Position numbers and translations under genes: made by a program. A DNA stretch of 64,000 bases from an uncultured Oscillospiraceae bacterium (GTDB lineage: Bacteria; Bacillota; Clostridia; Oscillospirales; Oscillospiraceae). Location of the stretch: positions 62,001 to 126,000 of the forward strand of contig CALXDP010000002.1 of assembly GCA_944387095.1 (NCBI GenBank). The letters are read 5' to 3'. Positions 17,189 through 26,958 of the stretch are shown piece by piece; the first letter of the stretch is position 1, and each line of letters begins with the position of its first letter. Below the pieces are notes generated by a model that saw only the letters and a program-made list of their open reading frames with translations, was not told the origin of the DNA and searched no databases.

Positions 17189-18514
17189 ATGGCTCGAGAC
17201 GAATACAGATCGGTGCGGTGCTCCTTTTGCGGAAAGCATCAGGATCAGGTGGAGCGCATCATTGCGGGCCCCGGCGCGTATATCTGTAACGAGTGCGTAC
17301 GGCTGTGCATGAACATCCTCAATGAGGAAGAACTGGATGAGAATGGCGCATCGCTGGATCTGGATGTGCCAGATGTAATCCCTACCCCTCAGGAGATCTG
17401 CGGGGTGTTGGATGAGTATATCATCGGGCAGGAGGATGCGAAGATCGCCCTGTCTGTGGCTGTGTACAACCACTATAAGCGGATTTATTTTGGTGGTGGG
17501 GACGATGTGGAGCTTCAAAAGAGCAATATCCTGCTCATTGGCCCCACGGGCTGCGGCAAGACCCTGTTTGCCCAAACTCTGGCCCGTATTCTGAAGGTCC
17601 CCTTTGCCATTGCCGATGCTACCACGCTGACGGAGGCTGGCTATGTGGGCGACGATGTGGAGAATATCCTGCTGCGCTTGGTTCAGGCCGCCGATTACGA
17701 CATTGAGCTGGCCCAGCGGGGCATCATCTATGTGGACGAGATCGATAAGATCGCCCGTAAGAGCGAGAATACCTCCATCACCCGGGATGTCTCCGGCGAA
17801 GGCGTCCAGCAGGCGCTGCTGAAGATCCTGGAGGGTACTGTGGCCAACGTCCCGCCCCAGGGCGGCCGGAAGCACCCTCATCAGGAGTTTTTGCAGGTGG
17901 ACACCAAGAATATTTTGTTCATCTGCGGCGGCGCCTTTGATGGGCTGGAGAAGATCATCGAGCGGCGCATGAATCAAAAGACCATCGGCTTTGGCGCGGA
18001 TATTCAGACCAAAGCGGAAAAAGAACAGGCTGATCTTTTTAAGGAAGTGCAGCCCCATGATCTGCTGAAGTTTGGCATTATTCCTGAGCTGGTGGGCCGT
18101 CTGCCCGTCATCACCGCGTTGAAAGCGTTGGACCGGGACCAGCTGGTGCAGATTCTGACCAAACCCAAGAACGCCCTTGTCAAGCAGTATAAAAAGCTGC
18201 TGGAATACGACAACGTGGAGCTGGAATTTACTCCGGAGGCGCTGGCTGCCGCCGCGGACAAGGCGGTGGAGCGCAAGATCGGTGCTCGTGGCCTGCGGGC
18301 TGTGCTGGAAGAGGTTATGACCCCCGTGATGTACCAGGTGCCCTCGGATTCTGCCATTTCTAAAGTGACGGTGACGGACCGGGCCATTCGCGGAGAGGGC
18401 GAGCCCATTCTGGAACGGCAGGAGGACCGCCCCGCACGTCCCCGCCTGGGTGCGGCAGACCTGCGTGCGGAGCAGGGCGGCAAGAGGTCATCCAGAGGAA
18501 AAAATGTATCCTGA
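17189..18514 (+). CDS. clpX: ATP-dependent Clp protease ATP-binding subunit ClpX
   Basis: A 441-residue AAA+ unfoldase. The N-terminal zinc domain has CSFC at residues 11-14 and CNECVRLC; Walker A GPTGCGKT is near 118, Walker [11 protein letters not shown] near 190, and the substrate-loop and ClpP-contact regions are normal. The ATG at 17189 is chosen, with GGGAAGGGAAG about eight bases upstream. The longer frame from 17129 crosses the intergenic hairpin. A terminator-like stem separates it from lon. Confidence 0.96.
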   Translation: MARDEYRSVRCSFCGKHQDQVERIIAGPGAYICNECVRLCMNILNEEELDENGASLDLDVPDVIPTPQEICGVLDEYIIGQEDAKIALSVAVYNHYKRIYFGGGDDVELQKSNILLIGPTGCGKTLFAQTLARILKVPFAIADATTLTEAGYVGDDVENILLRLVQAADYDIELAQRGIIYVDEIDKIARKSENTSITRDVSGEGVQQALLKILEGTVANVPPQGGRKHPHQEFLQVDTKNILFICGGAFDGLEKIIERRMNQKTIGFGADIQTKAEKEQADLFKEVQPHDLLKFGIIPELVGRLPVITALKALDRDQLVQILTKPKNALVKQYKKLLEYDNVELEFTPEALAAAADKAVERKIGARGLRAVLEEVMTPVMYQVPSDSAISKVTVTDRAIRGEGEPILERQEDRPARPRLGAADLRAEQGGKRSSRGKNVS

Positions 18515-18526
18515 AGCCATATAATC

Positions 18527-18553
18527 AAAGGGGCGGGCCTGGCTCGCCCCTTT
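18527..18553 (+). terminator. terminator-like hairpin between clpX and lon
   Basis: AAAGGGGCGGGCC (18527-18539) pairs with 18541-18553 with one G-T pair; the innermost pairs must open to form a loop. The T-stretch is short and interrupted, so read-through into lon is possible. Confidence 0.6.
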
Positions 18554-18588
18554 GCGTTCTGTTAGAGCTGACCAAGGAGGCAATCGCC

Positions 18589-21006
18589 ATGATCGAGCAA
18601 AACAAGACTGTAAAGACGCAGGCCACCATGCCTGCCCTTGCCTTGCGGGGGATCACGGTATTCCCCAATCTGTTACTGCATTTTGACGTTGGCCGGGAGG
18701 CGTCGATCCGGGCGTTGGAAGAGGCGATGACCGGCGCCCGGGAGGTTTTTCTGGTGACCCAGCGGGACCCAGCGGCAGAAAAACCACGGCAGCCGGACCT
18801 CTATGAGATCGGCACGGTAGCTGCGGTAAAGCAGATCCTGCGCCTTCCGGAGAACGGTGTGCGGGTGATGGTGGAGGGCCTCAGCCGAGGCCGGCTGTTG
18901 CACTTGACGGCAGCGGATCCCACATTGATCGCCCAGGTGGAGTTGTTGCCCCGAAAGCCTGCGCCCAAGATCAACTCTCCCCGCACCGAGGCCATGATCC
19001 GTCAAATCTATACGCTGGTGGAACGCTACACAGAGCTGTCCGATCGGGTGACGCCAGAGGTCTATATGAAGCTTCTGGCCAGCAGCGATCCGTCCTACAT
19101 TTCCGATTATACGGCACAGAATCTGCCCCTGCGCTTTGAGGATAAGCAGGCGGTATTGGAAGAGCTGCGCCCAGCCAGGCGGTTGGAGAAGCTCAGCAGG
19201 ATCCTCACCCGGGAGGTGGAGATTCTGGAGGTGGAGACCGAGCTGGAGTCCAAGATCCATGAGCAGATGGCGGATAACCAGCGGGACTATGTTCTGCGGG
19301 AACAGCTGCGGGTCATCCAGCGGGAGCTGGGCGGCCGGGACGAGAACGACGAGGTGGAGGAGTACCGGAAAAAAGTGGCTCAGGCCGATCTTTCTGATGA
19401 GGTTCGGGAGAAGCTGAACAAGGAGATTGCCCACTTGGAGAAGCAGCCCTTTGGATCTTCGGAGGCTGCCGTCATCCGGGGGTATCTGGACACCTGCCTG
19501 GAGTTGCCCTGGAATGTGAAAACCAGGCAGCGGACCAGTGTCAGCACGGTGTCCAAGGCACTCAATGCCGACCACTTTGGGCTGGATAAGGTCAAGGAGC
19601 GGATTTTGGAATTCGTGGCGGTCAAGCAGCTGGCCCCTGAGCTGAAGAGCCAGGTACTGTGCCTAGTGGGCCCGCCCGGAGTGGGAAAGACCTCCATTGC
19701 TATGAGCGTGGCCCGGGCCATGAATCGGAAGCTGGCCCGCATTTCCCTAGGGGGCGTCCATGATGAGGCGGAGATCCGGGGACACCGCAAGACCTATGTG
19801 GGAGCTATGCCGGGGCGCATCATTGCCGGCATCCGCCAGGCGGGGAGCGCCAACCCGGTGCTGCTGCTGGACGAGATCGATAAGCTGGGCAGCGACTATC
19901 GGGGTGATCCGGCGTCCGCGCTGTTGGAGGTGCTGGACACCGAGCAAAACAGCACCTTCCGGGACCATTATCTGGAGCTGCCCTTTGACTTGTCTGACGT
20001 GCTGTTCATCACCACCGCCAATACCACGGACACCATTCCCCGGCCGCTGCTGGACCGGATGGAGGTGATCGAGCTGCCCAGCTATACCGATGAGGAGAAG
20101 CTGGAGATTGCCAAGCGGTACCTGCTGCCCAGGCAGCTGAAGCGCCATGGGCTTGGCCGGGCCCAGCTGAAGGTGTCTGATGGCGCGATGCGGAAAATTA
20201 TCTCGGGCTATACCCGGGAATCCGGCGTGCGCATTTTGGAGCGTCGCCTTGCGGCACTGTGCCGCAAGGGCGCAATGCGGGTGGTATCAAGTGATGTAAA
20301 GCAGATTAGGATAACAGAAAAAGATCTGGAAGAATATTTGGGCGTGCGCCGCTATCATGAGGATCTGGTGGGAGGCGAGCCCCTGGTGGGGGTGGTGAAC
20401 GGCCTGGCCTGGACTTCGGTGGGCGGCGAGATCCTGGAGGTGGAGGTCAATGTGGTGGACGGCAGCGGAAAGGTAGAGCTGACAGGCAACCTGGGCGATG
20501 TGATGAAGGAATCTGCCCGGGCGGCTTTGTCCTATATCCGCAGCCGGGCGGCCCAGCTGGGAGTGGACGGCGACTTCTACAAGACCAAAGACATCCACGT
20601 CCATTTCCCAGAGGGGGCTGTCCCCAAAGACGGGCCGTCTGCCGGCGTGGCCATCACCACAGCCATGGTGTCCGCCCTGACGGGGATTCCCGTGCGCCGG
20701 GATGTGGCCATGACGGGCGAGGTGACCCTGCGGGGCCGGGTGCTGGCCATTGGCGGGCTGAGGGAAAAGACCATGGCGGCTTTGCGCAGCGGCATCAGCA
20801 TGGTGTTTATCCCCGAGGACAATCAGCGGGATCTGGCGGAAATTGACCAGACGGTTCGCTCGGCGCTTCATTTTGTGCCGGTCAAGCAGGTGGATGAGGT
20901 GCTTGCGGGTGCCCTGGCCGGAACCCATGAGGCGGTCGCAGCCGGGGCTGGGATCCATCCAGAGCCCTGTCAGGCCCAGAGAGGCAAGCCCACCTTGAGA
21001 CAGTGA
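18589..21006 (+). CDS. lon: endopeptidase La (Lon protease)
   Basis: An 805-residue ATP-dependent protease. The N-terminal substrate domain is followed by the AAA+ module with Walker [10 protein letters not shown] near residue 361 and Walker [11 protein letters not shown], and by the proteolytic domain with the catalytic Ser in [11 protein letters not shown] near 684 and Lys in GGLREKTMA near 727. The C-terminal 30 residues are a variable tail. The start has AAGGAGG upstream. It degrades damaged and regulatory proteins in the cytoplasm. engB follows immediately. Confidence 0.96.
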   Translation: MIEQNKTVKTQATMPALALRGITVFPNLLLHFDVGREASIRALEEAMTGAREVFLVTQRDPAAEKPRQPDLYEIGTVAAVKQILRLPENGVRVMVEGLSRGRLLHLTAADPTLIAQVELLPRKPAPKINSPRTEAMIRQIYTLVERYTELSDRVTPEVYMKLLASSDPSYISDYTAQNLPLRFEDKQAVLEELRPARRLEKLSRILTREVEILEVETELESKIHEQMADNQRDYVLREQLRVIQRELGGRDENDEVEEYRKKVAQADLSDEVREKLNKEIAHLEKQPFGSSEAAVIRGYLDTCLELPWNVKTRQRTSVSTVSKALNADHFGLDKVKERILEFVAVKQLAPELKSQVLCLVGPPGVGKTSIAMSVARAMNRKLARISLGGVHDEAEIRGHRKTYVGAMPGRIIAGIRQAGSANPVLLLDEIDKLGSDYRGDPASALLEVLDTEQNSTFRDHYLELPFDLSDVLFITTANTTDTIPRPLLDRMEVIELPSYTDEEKLEIAKRYLLPRQLKRHGLGRAQLKVSDGAMRKIISGYTRESGVRILERRLAALCRKGAMRVVSSDVKQIRITEKDLEEYLGVRRYHEDLVGGEPLVGVVNGLAWTSVGGEILEVEVNVVDGSGKVELTGNLGDVMKESARAALSYIRSRAAQLGVDGDFYKTKDIHVHFPEGAVPKDGPSAGVAITTAMVSALTGIPVRRDVAMTGEVTLRGRVLAIGGLREKTMAALRSGISMVFIPEDNQRDLAEIDQTVRSALHFVPVKQVDEVLAGALAGTHEAVAAGAGIHPEPCQAQRGKPTLRQ

Positions 21007-21023
21007 AGGATGGGAGAAATTCT

Positions 21024-21638
21024 ATGAACGTGAATCTCAACCAGGCGCAGTTTGTCCGCTCCGCCGCCCATCCTCGGGATTTTCCCAGGGACAGACTGCC
21101 CCAGGTGGTATTTGCCGGGCGCTCCAATGTGGGGAAATCCTCTGTGATCAACCGGCTGCTGAACCGGAAGAATTTGGCTCGGGTGGGGTCTGCGCCGGGA
21201 AAGACCACCCATATCAACTACTTTCTCATTGATGGGCAATTTTATCTGATCGATCTGCCCGGATATGGATATGCCAAGGTATCCAAACAGGAACGGGATC
21301 GCTGGGGGCGGCTCATTGAGGCGTGGTTCGCAGATACCAGCCTGATGACGCTGGGAATCTTAGTGGTGGACGCCAGGCACAAGCCCACGGCGGATGATCG
21401 GACCATGTCCGATTTTTTCCAGGCCACTGGGAGGCCCTACACCGTGGTGGCCAATAAGCTGGACAAGGTGAAGCGGAGCGAGATTCAGGACAGTCTTGAG
21501 CAAATTGCCCAGGTACTAGAGCTGCGCCAGTCCGTGCCGGTCATCCCCTTTTCCGCGCAGAAGGGGGAGGGCAGGCAGGAGCTTCTGGATCGGATTTTGA
21601 ATCATGTAGCCAACTGGGGAGAGGGGGGTGTACGGTGA
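21024..21638 (+). CDS. engB: ribosome biogenesis GTP-binding protein EngB/YsxC
   Basis: A 204-residue GTPase for 50S assembly. Motifs: G1 GRSNVGKSS near residue 32, G2 region GKTTHINYF, G3 DLPGYGYA and G4 NKLDK. The ATG at 21024 is chosen, with GGGAG nine bases upstream. A GTG at 21003 overlaps the lon stop but has no ribosome site. lon-engB order is conserved in Firmicutes. The next gene overlaps by four bases. Confidence 0.93.
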   Translation: MNVNLNQAQFVRSAAHPRDFPRDRLPQVVFAGRSNVGKSSVINRLLNRKNLARVGSAPGKTTHINYFLIDGQFYLIDLPGYGYAKVSKQERDRWGRLIEAWFADTSLMTLGILVVDARHKPTADDRTMSDFFQATGRPYTVVANKLDKVKRSEIQDSLEQIAQVLELRQSVPVIPFSAQKGEGRQELLDRILNHVANWGEGGVR

Positions 21639-22387
21639 GATATGTCAGGGTAGAAGTAAGTGGTGGTGCGCGTTGGGGCGTGATCCGGGACGTGGAGGTT
21701 CTGACGCTTCAGGGAACTCCCTATGAGGAGCTGGTGTACGACGGCGGGGCATTCCCCCTGGAAGCGTGTACCCTGCTTGCGCCTTGCACCCCAAGTAAAA
21801 TTGTGTGCGTGGGGAAGAACTACGCTGACCACGCCCGGGAAATGGGAGGCGAGCCCCCTGGATTTCCGGTGCTGTTTCTCAAGGGACCCAACACCGTCAA
21901 CCGGCCCGGCGGAACCATTCATGCTCCCGCCTTCGTCGGCCGTCTGGATTATGAAGGGGAGTTGGCTGTCGTGATTCGCCGCAGGGCAAAGGATATAAAG
22001 GCAGAAAATTTTGCGGATTATATCCTTGGATATGCCTGCCTGAATGATGTCACCGCCCGGGATGTGCAGCAGCATGACGGGCAGTGGACCCGGGGTAAGT
22101 CTATGGACGGCTTCTGTCCCATAGGCCCCTGGGTGACGGATGAGGTGAATCCAGAGGCGCTGGAGTTGGAGACCAGGCTGAATGGAAAGGTTGTACAGCG
22201 GGGGAATACCACCCAGTTCCTGGCGAAAATTCCTCAGCTGCTGGAGTTTATCACCGCCTCTATGACCCTGGAACCGGGGGACGTAGTGGCCACCGGCACC
22301 CCGGCGGGCATTGGCCCTATGAAACCGGGGGATGTGGTGGAGGTGGAGCTGGAAGGAATCGGGATATTGAGGAATCAAATTCTTTGA
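21635..22387 (+). CDS. fumarylacetoacetate hydrolase family protein
   Basis: A 250-residue FAH-fold protein. The metal-binding acids appear in LDYEGELAVV and the following YACLNDVTARD segment; the catalytic KSMDGFCPIGPW and TGTPAGIGPMKPGD stretches are clear. Members act as 2-hydroxyhepta-diene-dioate isomerases, acylpyruvate hydrolases or oxaloacetate tautomerases; the substrate cannot be told from sequence. Its GTG start overlaps the engB stop (GTGA). Confidence 0.88.
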   Translation: MRYVRVEVSGGARWGVIRDVEVLTLQGTPYEELVYDGGAFPLEACTLLAPCTPSKIVCVGKNYADHAREMGGEPPGFPVLFLKGPNTVNRPGGTIHAPAFVGRLDYEGELAVVIRRRAKDIKAENFADYILGYACLNDVTARDVQQHDGQWTRGKSMDGFCPIGPWVTDEVNPEALELETRLNGKVVQRGNTTQFLAKIPQLLEFITASMTLEPGDVVATGTPAGIGPMKPGDVVEVELEGIGILRNQIL

Positions 22388-22391
22388 GCGG

Positions 22392-22430
22392 CATGGCACG
22401 CGCTGTAAAAAGCGCGCGCCATGTCTTTTT
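22392..22430 (+). terminator. intrinsic terminator after the FAH-family gene
   Basis: CATGGCACGCGCT (22392-22404) pairs with 22411-22423 with one A-C mismatch, followed by TCTTTTT. Confidence 0.82.
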
Positions 22431-22505
22431 GTGTTCTTTTTTGTCGGTTTTGTCCGGTTTTCTTTTGCCATATGTAAAAAATAAAAGATAAATATAGAAA
22501 AATTC

Positions 22506-22534
22506 TTGCGTTGAAAAGAAAAAAAGCGTATAAT
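22506..22534 (+). promoter_or_regulatory. sigma-70 type promoter for carD
   Basis: TTGCGT (22506-22511), 17-nt A-rich spacer, consensus TATAAT (22529-22534). Confidence 0.75.
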
Positions 22535-22570
22535 ATTTTTGTGATTTTATACATATTAGGAGGTGGGAGC

Positions 22571-23050
22571 GTGTATCAGATTGGCGATAAGGTCGTTCAT
22601 CCCATGCACGGGGCCGGGGTCATCGACTCCATTGTGCAGCGAAAGGTAAACGGCGTGGTGAAGGATTATTATCTTTTGAACCTGTTCAATGGCAATATGA
22701 TGGTCATGATTCCCACCGACAACACCAATGAGATCGGGGTGCGGCCGGTGGTGTCCGGGCAGGAGGCAAGCAGGCTGATTCAGGCCATGGAACATATCCA
22801 AGTGGATATGACGGCCAACTGGAACCGGAGATACCGGGAAAATATGTCCCGCATTAAAAGCGGAGATCTGCTGGAGGTAGCCCGAGTGGTGAAAGGGCTG
22901 ACCTTCCGGGACCATGAGCGTGGGCTGTCCACTGGGGAGCGGAAAATGCTTCATACAGCCAAGCAAATTCTGATTTCAGAACTGGTGTTGGCCCAAAGCC
23001 TGCCTTATGAAACGGTAGAGGAACGGGTGGACCGTATTTTGGACCACTGA
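22571..23050 (+). CDS. CarD family transcriptional regulator
   Basis: A 159-residue CarD/CdnL-type protein. The N-terminal RNA polymerase-interacting domain starts YQIGDKVVHPMHGAGVI, followed by a helical C-terminal domain with LTFRDHERGLSTGERKML. The start is a GTG at 22571 with TAGGAGGTGGGAG just upstream; the frame to 22511 runs into the promoter and is not used. Such proteins stabilise open promoter complexes, often at rRNA promoters. It is transcribed alone, with its own promoter and terminator. Confidence 0.9.
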   Translation: MYQIGDKVVHPMHGAGVIDSIVQRKVNGVVKDYYLLNLFNGNMMVMIPTDNTNEIGVRPVVSGQEASRLIQAMEHIQVDMTANWNRRYRENMSRIKSGDLLEVARVVKGLTFRDHERGLSTGERKMLHTAKQILISELVLAQSLPYETVEERVDRILDH

Positions 23051-23057
23051 AAGACAT

Positions 23058-23083
23058 AAAAAGGAGCCGTCCGGCTCCTTTTT
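23058..23083 (+). terminator. intrinsic terminator after carD
   Basis: AAAAAGGAGCC (23058-23068) and its complement (23073-23083) flank a GTCC loop; the 3' arm ends in T5. Confidence 0.88.
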
Positions 23084-23118
23084 GCGATAAGACGGTAAGA
23101 TGGAGGCGGGATCTTATC

Positions 23119-23838
23119 ATGGGATGGTTCAGACGAAAGGAAAGACAGCGGGAGACTGGTTTCTGCTCTGTTGTTGTGGTCGCTGCGGGAGCTTCCAGCC
23201 GGATGGGGGAGGATAAGATCATGCGGGAGCTGGGCGGCATCCCAGTCATCGTCCACACGCTGTTGGCTTTTGAGCGCGTACCGGAGGTGGACGAGATTGT
23301 GGTGGTCACCCGGGAGGAATTGGTTGCGGACGTGGCCGCTCTATGCCGGGGGTTTCAGATCTCCAAGGCCTCGAAAGTAATCCGGGGGGGAGATACCCGG
23401 CTCCAGTCTGCCCGCATGGGTACGTTGGAGGTCCACCGGGACGCGCAGCTGATCGCCATTCACGACGGAGCCCGTCCCTTTGTCACGGGGGAGGTGATTT
23501 CCGCCGCCATCCAAAAGGGGGCTCTGACCGGCGCGGCGGCGCCGGCTATCCCGGTGAAGGACACCGTCAAGGTGGCCTCAGACGGGCTGGTGGAGCGCAC
23601 GCTGGATCGGGGTAAGCTCTATGCGGTCCAGACGCCCCAGGTCTTTGAGGCATCCCTGATCCGAGCGGCCCTGCAAAAGGCCTTGGAGGACGGGGTCGCG
23701 CTGACAGACGATTGTGCCGCCGTGGAGCGGCTCGGCATGCGGGTGAGCCTGACGCCGGGGGATGAGCGGAACATCAAGCTGACCACGCCGGCGGATTTGC
23801 TCTGGGGCGAGGTGTTGCTGGACGGGGAGGTGCTGTGA
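23119..23838 (+). CDS. ispD: 2-C-methyl-D-erythritol 4-phosphate cytidylyltransferase
   Basis: A 239-residue enzyme of the MEP isoprenoid pathway that transfers CMP to MEP. Seen are the nucleotide loop [11 protein letters not shown] near residue 20, [18 protein letters not shown] and LTDDCAAVE. About 15 basic residues precede the usual N-terminus; the ATG at 23119 has TGGAGGCGGG upstream. The stop overlaps the ispF start (TGATG), so the two successive pathway enzymes are translationally coupled. Confidence 0.93.
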   Translation: MGWFRRKERQRETGFCSVVVVAAGASSRMGEDKIMRELGGIPVIVHTLLAFERVPEVDEIVVVTREELVADVAALCRGFQISKASKVIRGGDTRLQSARMGTLEVHRDAQLIAIHDGARPFVTGEVISAAIQKGALTGAAAPAIPVKDTVKVASDGLVERTLDRGKLYAVQTPQVFEASLIRAALQKALEDGVALTDDCAAVERLGMRVSLTPGDERNIKLTTPADLLWGEVLLDGEVL

Positions 23839-24329
23839 TGCGCATTGGACACGGCTATGACGTACACCGGCTGGTGCCGGAGCGAGAGTTGATTTTGGGC
23901 GGGGTGAAAATCCCCTATGCGCTGGGACTGCTGGGCCACTCAGACGCGGATGTGCTCACCCACGCGGTGATGGATGCGCTGCTGGGCGGGGCGGGACTGT
24001 GGGACATTGGGCACGCCTTTCCCGACACCGATCCGGCCTATGAGGGCATTTCCAGCCTGGCTCTTCTGGAACAGGTACTAAAACAGCTGGCCAGACAGGG
24101 GCTCAGAGTGGGAAATGTGGACGCCACCGTTCTGGCCCAAAACCCCAAACTGGCGCCCTTTATCCCTCAGATGCGGGAAAATCTGGCCAGAATTATGGGC
24201 ATCTCACCTGACCGGGTCAATGTAAAGGCCACCACGGAGGAAGGGCTCGGCTTCACCGGGCTGGGGGAGGGAGTGGCCGCCCACGCGGTGGCGCTCCTTC
24301 TGGAACAGGGAGAAACGACAATATCCTGA
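23838..24329 (+). CDS. ispF: 2-C-methyl-D-erythritol 2,4-cyclodiphosphate synthase
   Basis: A 163-residue trimeric zinc enzyme, two steps after IspD. Metal ligands sit in GYDVHR (residues 7-12) and in [11 protein letters not shown]; the CDP pocket [10 protein letters not shown] is near residue 135. Length is normal. The ATG at 23838 gives the canonical [10 protein letters not shown] strong terminator follows at once. Confidence 0.95.
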   Translation: MRIGHGYDVHRLVPERELILGGVKIPYALGLLGHSDADVLTHAVMDALLGGAGLWDIGHAFPDTDPAYEGISSLALLEQVLKQLARQGLRVGNVDATVLAQNPKLAPFIPQMRENLARIMGISPDRVNVKATTEEGLGFTGLGEGVAAHAVALLLEQGETTIS

Positions 24330-24336
24330 TGCACAC

Positions 24337-24378
24337 ACGCTCCTCTCGGGACATATACTGTCCTGAGAGGAGCGTTTT
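24337..24378 (+). terminator. intrinsic terminator after ispF
   Basis: An almost continuous 17-bp stem: ACGCTCCTCTC (24337-24347) with 24365-24375, and GGACA/TGTCC inside, loop TATAC, then TTTT. Confidence 0.85.
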
Positions 24379-24503
24379 GATACGGCTACTGCGCGAGACC
24401 TGTGTCACGGCGGAGAGAGCCCTGGGGCTGTGCTGGAGCGACAGTCCAGACGGCTGCTGGGGGAGGCTGTGCCAAAACAGAAAAAAGGAAGGGGAAGAGT
24501 GCC

Positions 24504-24758
24504 GTGATCTATTATCTGATTATCTGCCGCTCGCTGACCTATGCCCAGCGTATGGCCCGTATCCTGGAGCGGGCTGGGATCAGTGGCCATATCATGCGCT
24601 CGCCCAAACTGATCTCCAAAGAGGGGTGCGGGTACTGCGTCAAGATATCCGAGCGTCGCCTTACGGATGCCCTTCGGGTGTTGCAGCGGGAGGGGATGGC
24701 CCCCAAACAGGTGTTTCTTCAGGATGCGGACGGTATGTATAGCGAGGTGCAGACATGA
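24504..24758 (+). CDS. DUF3343 domain protein (putative Se/S carrier-like)
   Basis: An 84-residue protein of the DUF3343 family, named in Pfam as a putative selenium/sulfur carrier-like protein. It starts at a GTG (24504) with GGAAGGGGAAG upstream and reads IYYLIICRSLTYAQRM. A single candidate carrier Cys lies in SKEGCGYCVKIS. It overlaps the class V aminotransferase gene by four bases (ATGA), a pairing seen elsewhere with selenium metabolism genes. No selD or yedF is present in the window, so the link to selenium is inference. Confidence 0.8.
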   Translation: MIYYLIICRSLTYAQRMARILERAGISGHIMRSPKLISKEGCGYCVKISERRLTDALRVLQREGMAPKQVFLQDADGMYSEVQT

Positions 24759-25882
24759 TCTACCTTGACAGCGCGGCCACAAGCTTGGAAAAGCCAGCCA
24801 GCGTGGCTTCATCGACAGCCTGGGCGATCTCCCACCTGGCCAGTCCGGGGCGCGGAGGGCATCGGGCCAGTATGCGGGCGGCGGAAATCATGTACCGCTG
24901 CCGGGAGGCGGCGGCTCAGATGTTCCATGTGGAGCAGCCGGAGCAAGTGGTGCTGACCTGCAACGCCACCCATGCTTTGAACTTGGCCATTCACGCTCTG
25001 GTGCGGCCGGGCAGTGTTGTGCTCATCTCGGGCTATGAACACAACGCGGTCACCCGGCCTTTATGCAGCGACCAGCGCGTCCGCGTCAAAGTGGCGGCGG
25101 GCCCCCTGTTTGACCCGGACGGCGTGTACGAGGCCTTTGAGCGGGAGCTGACAGAGGAAGTGGACGTGGTCATCTGCAACCATGTCTCCAATGTATTTGG
25201 CTTCATTCAGCCTGTGGAGCGCATCGCGGCGCTGTGCCGCCGACGGGGAAAGCCGCTGATCGTGGATGCCTCCCAGTCGGCCGGCGCCCTGCCGGTGGAT
25301 CTGACCGGATGGGGTGCGGCCTTTGTGGCCATGCCGGGACATAAGGGGCTGTACGGTCCCCAGGGGACTGGGCTGCTGCTGTGTAATACTCAGACACAGC
25401 CGCTGCTTTACGGCGGTACCGGCAGCGTGTCCAACAGCCAGCAGATGCCGGATTTTCTGCCGGACCGGCTGGAGGCAGGGACCCAGAATGTGTGCGGGGC
25501 GGCCGGACTACTGGCGGGCATGCGCTTTGTCCGCAGTAGGGGAATTGAACGGATCCAACGCCAAGAACAGGCACTGTGCCGCAGAATGATGGATATGCTG
25601 GAGAGGATCCCGGGAATGCGAATCTATCGTGGACATGGCTGCCAGAGTGGACTATTTTCCTTTACGGTGGATGGCATGGACTGCGAGGCCATTGGAGCAG
25701 GTCTGAGCCGCAGGGGAATCGCGGTACGGGCTGGGCTGCACTGCGCGCCCATTGCCCACCGCACGGCGGGGACGCTGGAAAGCGGCACTATTCGGGTCAG
25801 TTTTTCCGCCTTCAACCAAATTCGTCAAGTAGAGTGCGCGGCAGCCGCCATCCGGGCGGTGATCAGGGAGGGAGCGCGGTGA
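24755..25882 (+). CDS. class V aminotransferase, cysteine desulfurase family
   Basis: A 375-residue PLP enzyme of the NifS/CsdB fold. It shows CNATHALNLAIH, the Asp of VDASQSAGALPVD and the PLP lysine in AMPGHKGLYGPQG. The C-terminal RAGLHCAP carries a Cys in the position used by desulfurases to take sulfur or selenium. It is the branch often found beside DUF3343 rather than iscU/sufU, none of which is nearby. Its stop codon lies in the loop of the terminator. Confidence 0.87.
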   Translation: MIYLDSAATSLEKPASVASSTAWAISHLASPGRGGHRASMRAAEIMYRCREAAAQMFHVEQPEQVVLTCNATHALNLAIHALVRPGSVVLISGYEHNAVTRPLCSDQRVRVKVAAGPLFDPDGVYEAFERELTEEVDVVICNHVSNVFGFIQPVERIAALCRRRGKPLIVDASQSAGALPVDLTGWGAAFVAMPGHKGLYGPQGTGLLLCNTQTQPLLYGGTGSVSNSQQMPDFLPDRLEAGTQNVCGAAGLLAGMRFVRSRGIERIQRQEQALCRRMMDMLERIPGMRIYRGHGCQSGLFSFTVDGMDCEAIGAGLSRRGIAVRAGLHCAPIAHRTAGTLESGTIRVSFSAFNQIRQVECAAAAIRAVIREGAR

Positions 25883-25903
25883 AAGCCGCGCTCCCTCTCT
25901 TTG
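25868..25903 (+). terminator. terminator overlapping the aminotransferase stop
   Basis: GAGGGAGCGCGG (25868-25879) pairs with CCGCGCTCCCTC (25886-25897), followed by TCTTT. The TGA stop (25880-25882) is in the loop. Confidence 0.8.
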
Positions 25904-25965
25904 CGAGCAGAGCGGCGGCCGCTTGTAAAGAAACGTTTAATTTTTTTGAATTTTGCCCCACCGGC

Positions 25966-25994
25966 TTGCCATCCCCCGGTAAATGGGCTATAAT
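25966..25994 (+). promoter_or_regulatory. sigma-70 type promoter for cdaA
   Basis: TTGCCA (25966-25971), 17-nt spacer, consensus TATAAT (25989-25994), about 58 bases before the cdaA start. Confidence 0.75.
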
Positions 25995-26052
25995 GTTTTA
26001 AATAAACATCATGGGTTGATCTGCTTTGACGTGAGGATGGAAGGGCCGGTGT

Positions 26053-26958
26053 ATGACTATGTTGGACAGGATCAGAGAGATGCTGGATACTGGACTGGAA
26101 CTGGCCAAGCTGATCGGAGTCTCTGATATCATCGATATTGCCCTGATTGCCTTTGTGATCTATCAGATCTTCCGATTCATTCGCCGGAGCCGAACCGGAC
26201 AGGTGGCAAAAGCCATCCTGATTATCATTGTGGCCATGGCCGTGGCAAATCTGCTCCATCTGCGGGTGGTCAGCTTCCTGCTGAACAATGCGGTGGAGCT
26301 GGGACTGATCACGTTGGTCATCATTTTTCAGCCTGAGATCCGACGGTTCCTGGAGCGGATGGGCAGCGGCAAAATCAAGGAGCTATTTATCGCGGAAGGG
26401 TTCAGCGATGAGCTGGAAATTGCCATCCAGGAGACGGTAAAGGCCTATGTTTCCCTGTCCAGGGACAAGGTTGGGGCGCTGATGGTCTTTGAGCGAAAGA
26501 CGGTATTGGACGATGTGCTGAAAACCGGCGTGGCCATGGACGCCCGCATTTCCACGGAGCTGCTCAAGAACCTGTTCTGGAACAAAGCCCCCCTCCACGA
26601 CGGGGCGGTGATTGTGCGCAACGGACGCATCGTGGGCGCGGGGTGCATGCTTCCCATGTCCGGCAATGTGAATTTGAGCCGGGATTTGGGTATGCGGCAC
26701 CGGGCGGGCATCGGCATCAGCGAAAGCTCTGACGCGGTGGTGGCCATCGTCTCCGAGGAGACTGGCTCCATCTCGGTGGCCATCAACGGCATGCTCAAGC
26801 GGAATCTGGCCCCGGAGACGCTGGAAAAGCTGCTGCGCAGCGAGCTGATGCCAGAGACCGACGAGAGGAAAAATACCACTGCCGCGGCCAAGCTATCCGA
26901 TCTGCTCAAGGGCAGGAAGGGGGATAAGACGAATGGGAAAGAAAATCCTCGACAGTAA
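26053..26958 (+). CDS. cdaA: diadenylate cyclase CdaA
   Basis: A 301-residue membrane enzyme making cyclic di-AMP from two ATP. Three hydrophobic segments lie in the first 90 residues, then the DAC domain with LHDGAVIV near 183 and GMRHRAGIG near 215, the DGA and RHR active-site motifs. The C-terminus is a hydrophilic tail. The ATG at 26053 has GGAAGGGCC upstream. It overlaps its regulator gene cdaR by 26 bases, as expected for this conserved pair. Confidence 0.95.
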   Translation: MTMLDRIREMLDTGLELAKLIGVSDIIDIALIAFVIYQIFRFIRRSRTGQVAKAILIIIVAMAVANLLHLRVVSFLLNNAVELGLITLVIIFQPEIRRFLERMGSGKIKELFIAEGFSDELEIAIQETVKAYVSLSRDKVGALMVFERKTVLDDVLKTGVAMDARISTELLKNLFWNKAPLHDGAVIVRNGRIVGAGCMLPMSGNVNLSRDLGMRHRAGIGISESSDAVVAIVSEETGSISVAINGMLKRNLAPETLEKLLRSELMPETDERKNTTAAAKLSDLLKGRKGDKTNGKENPRQ

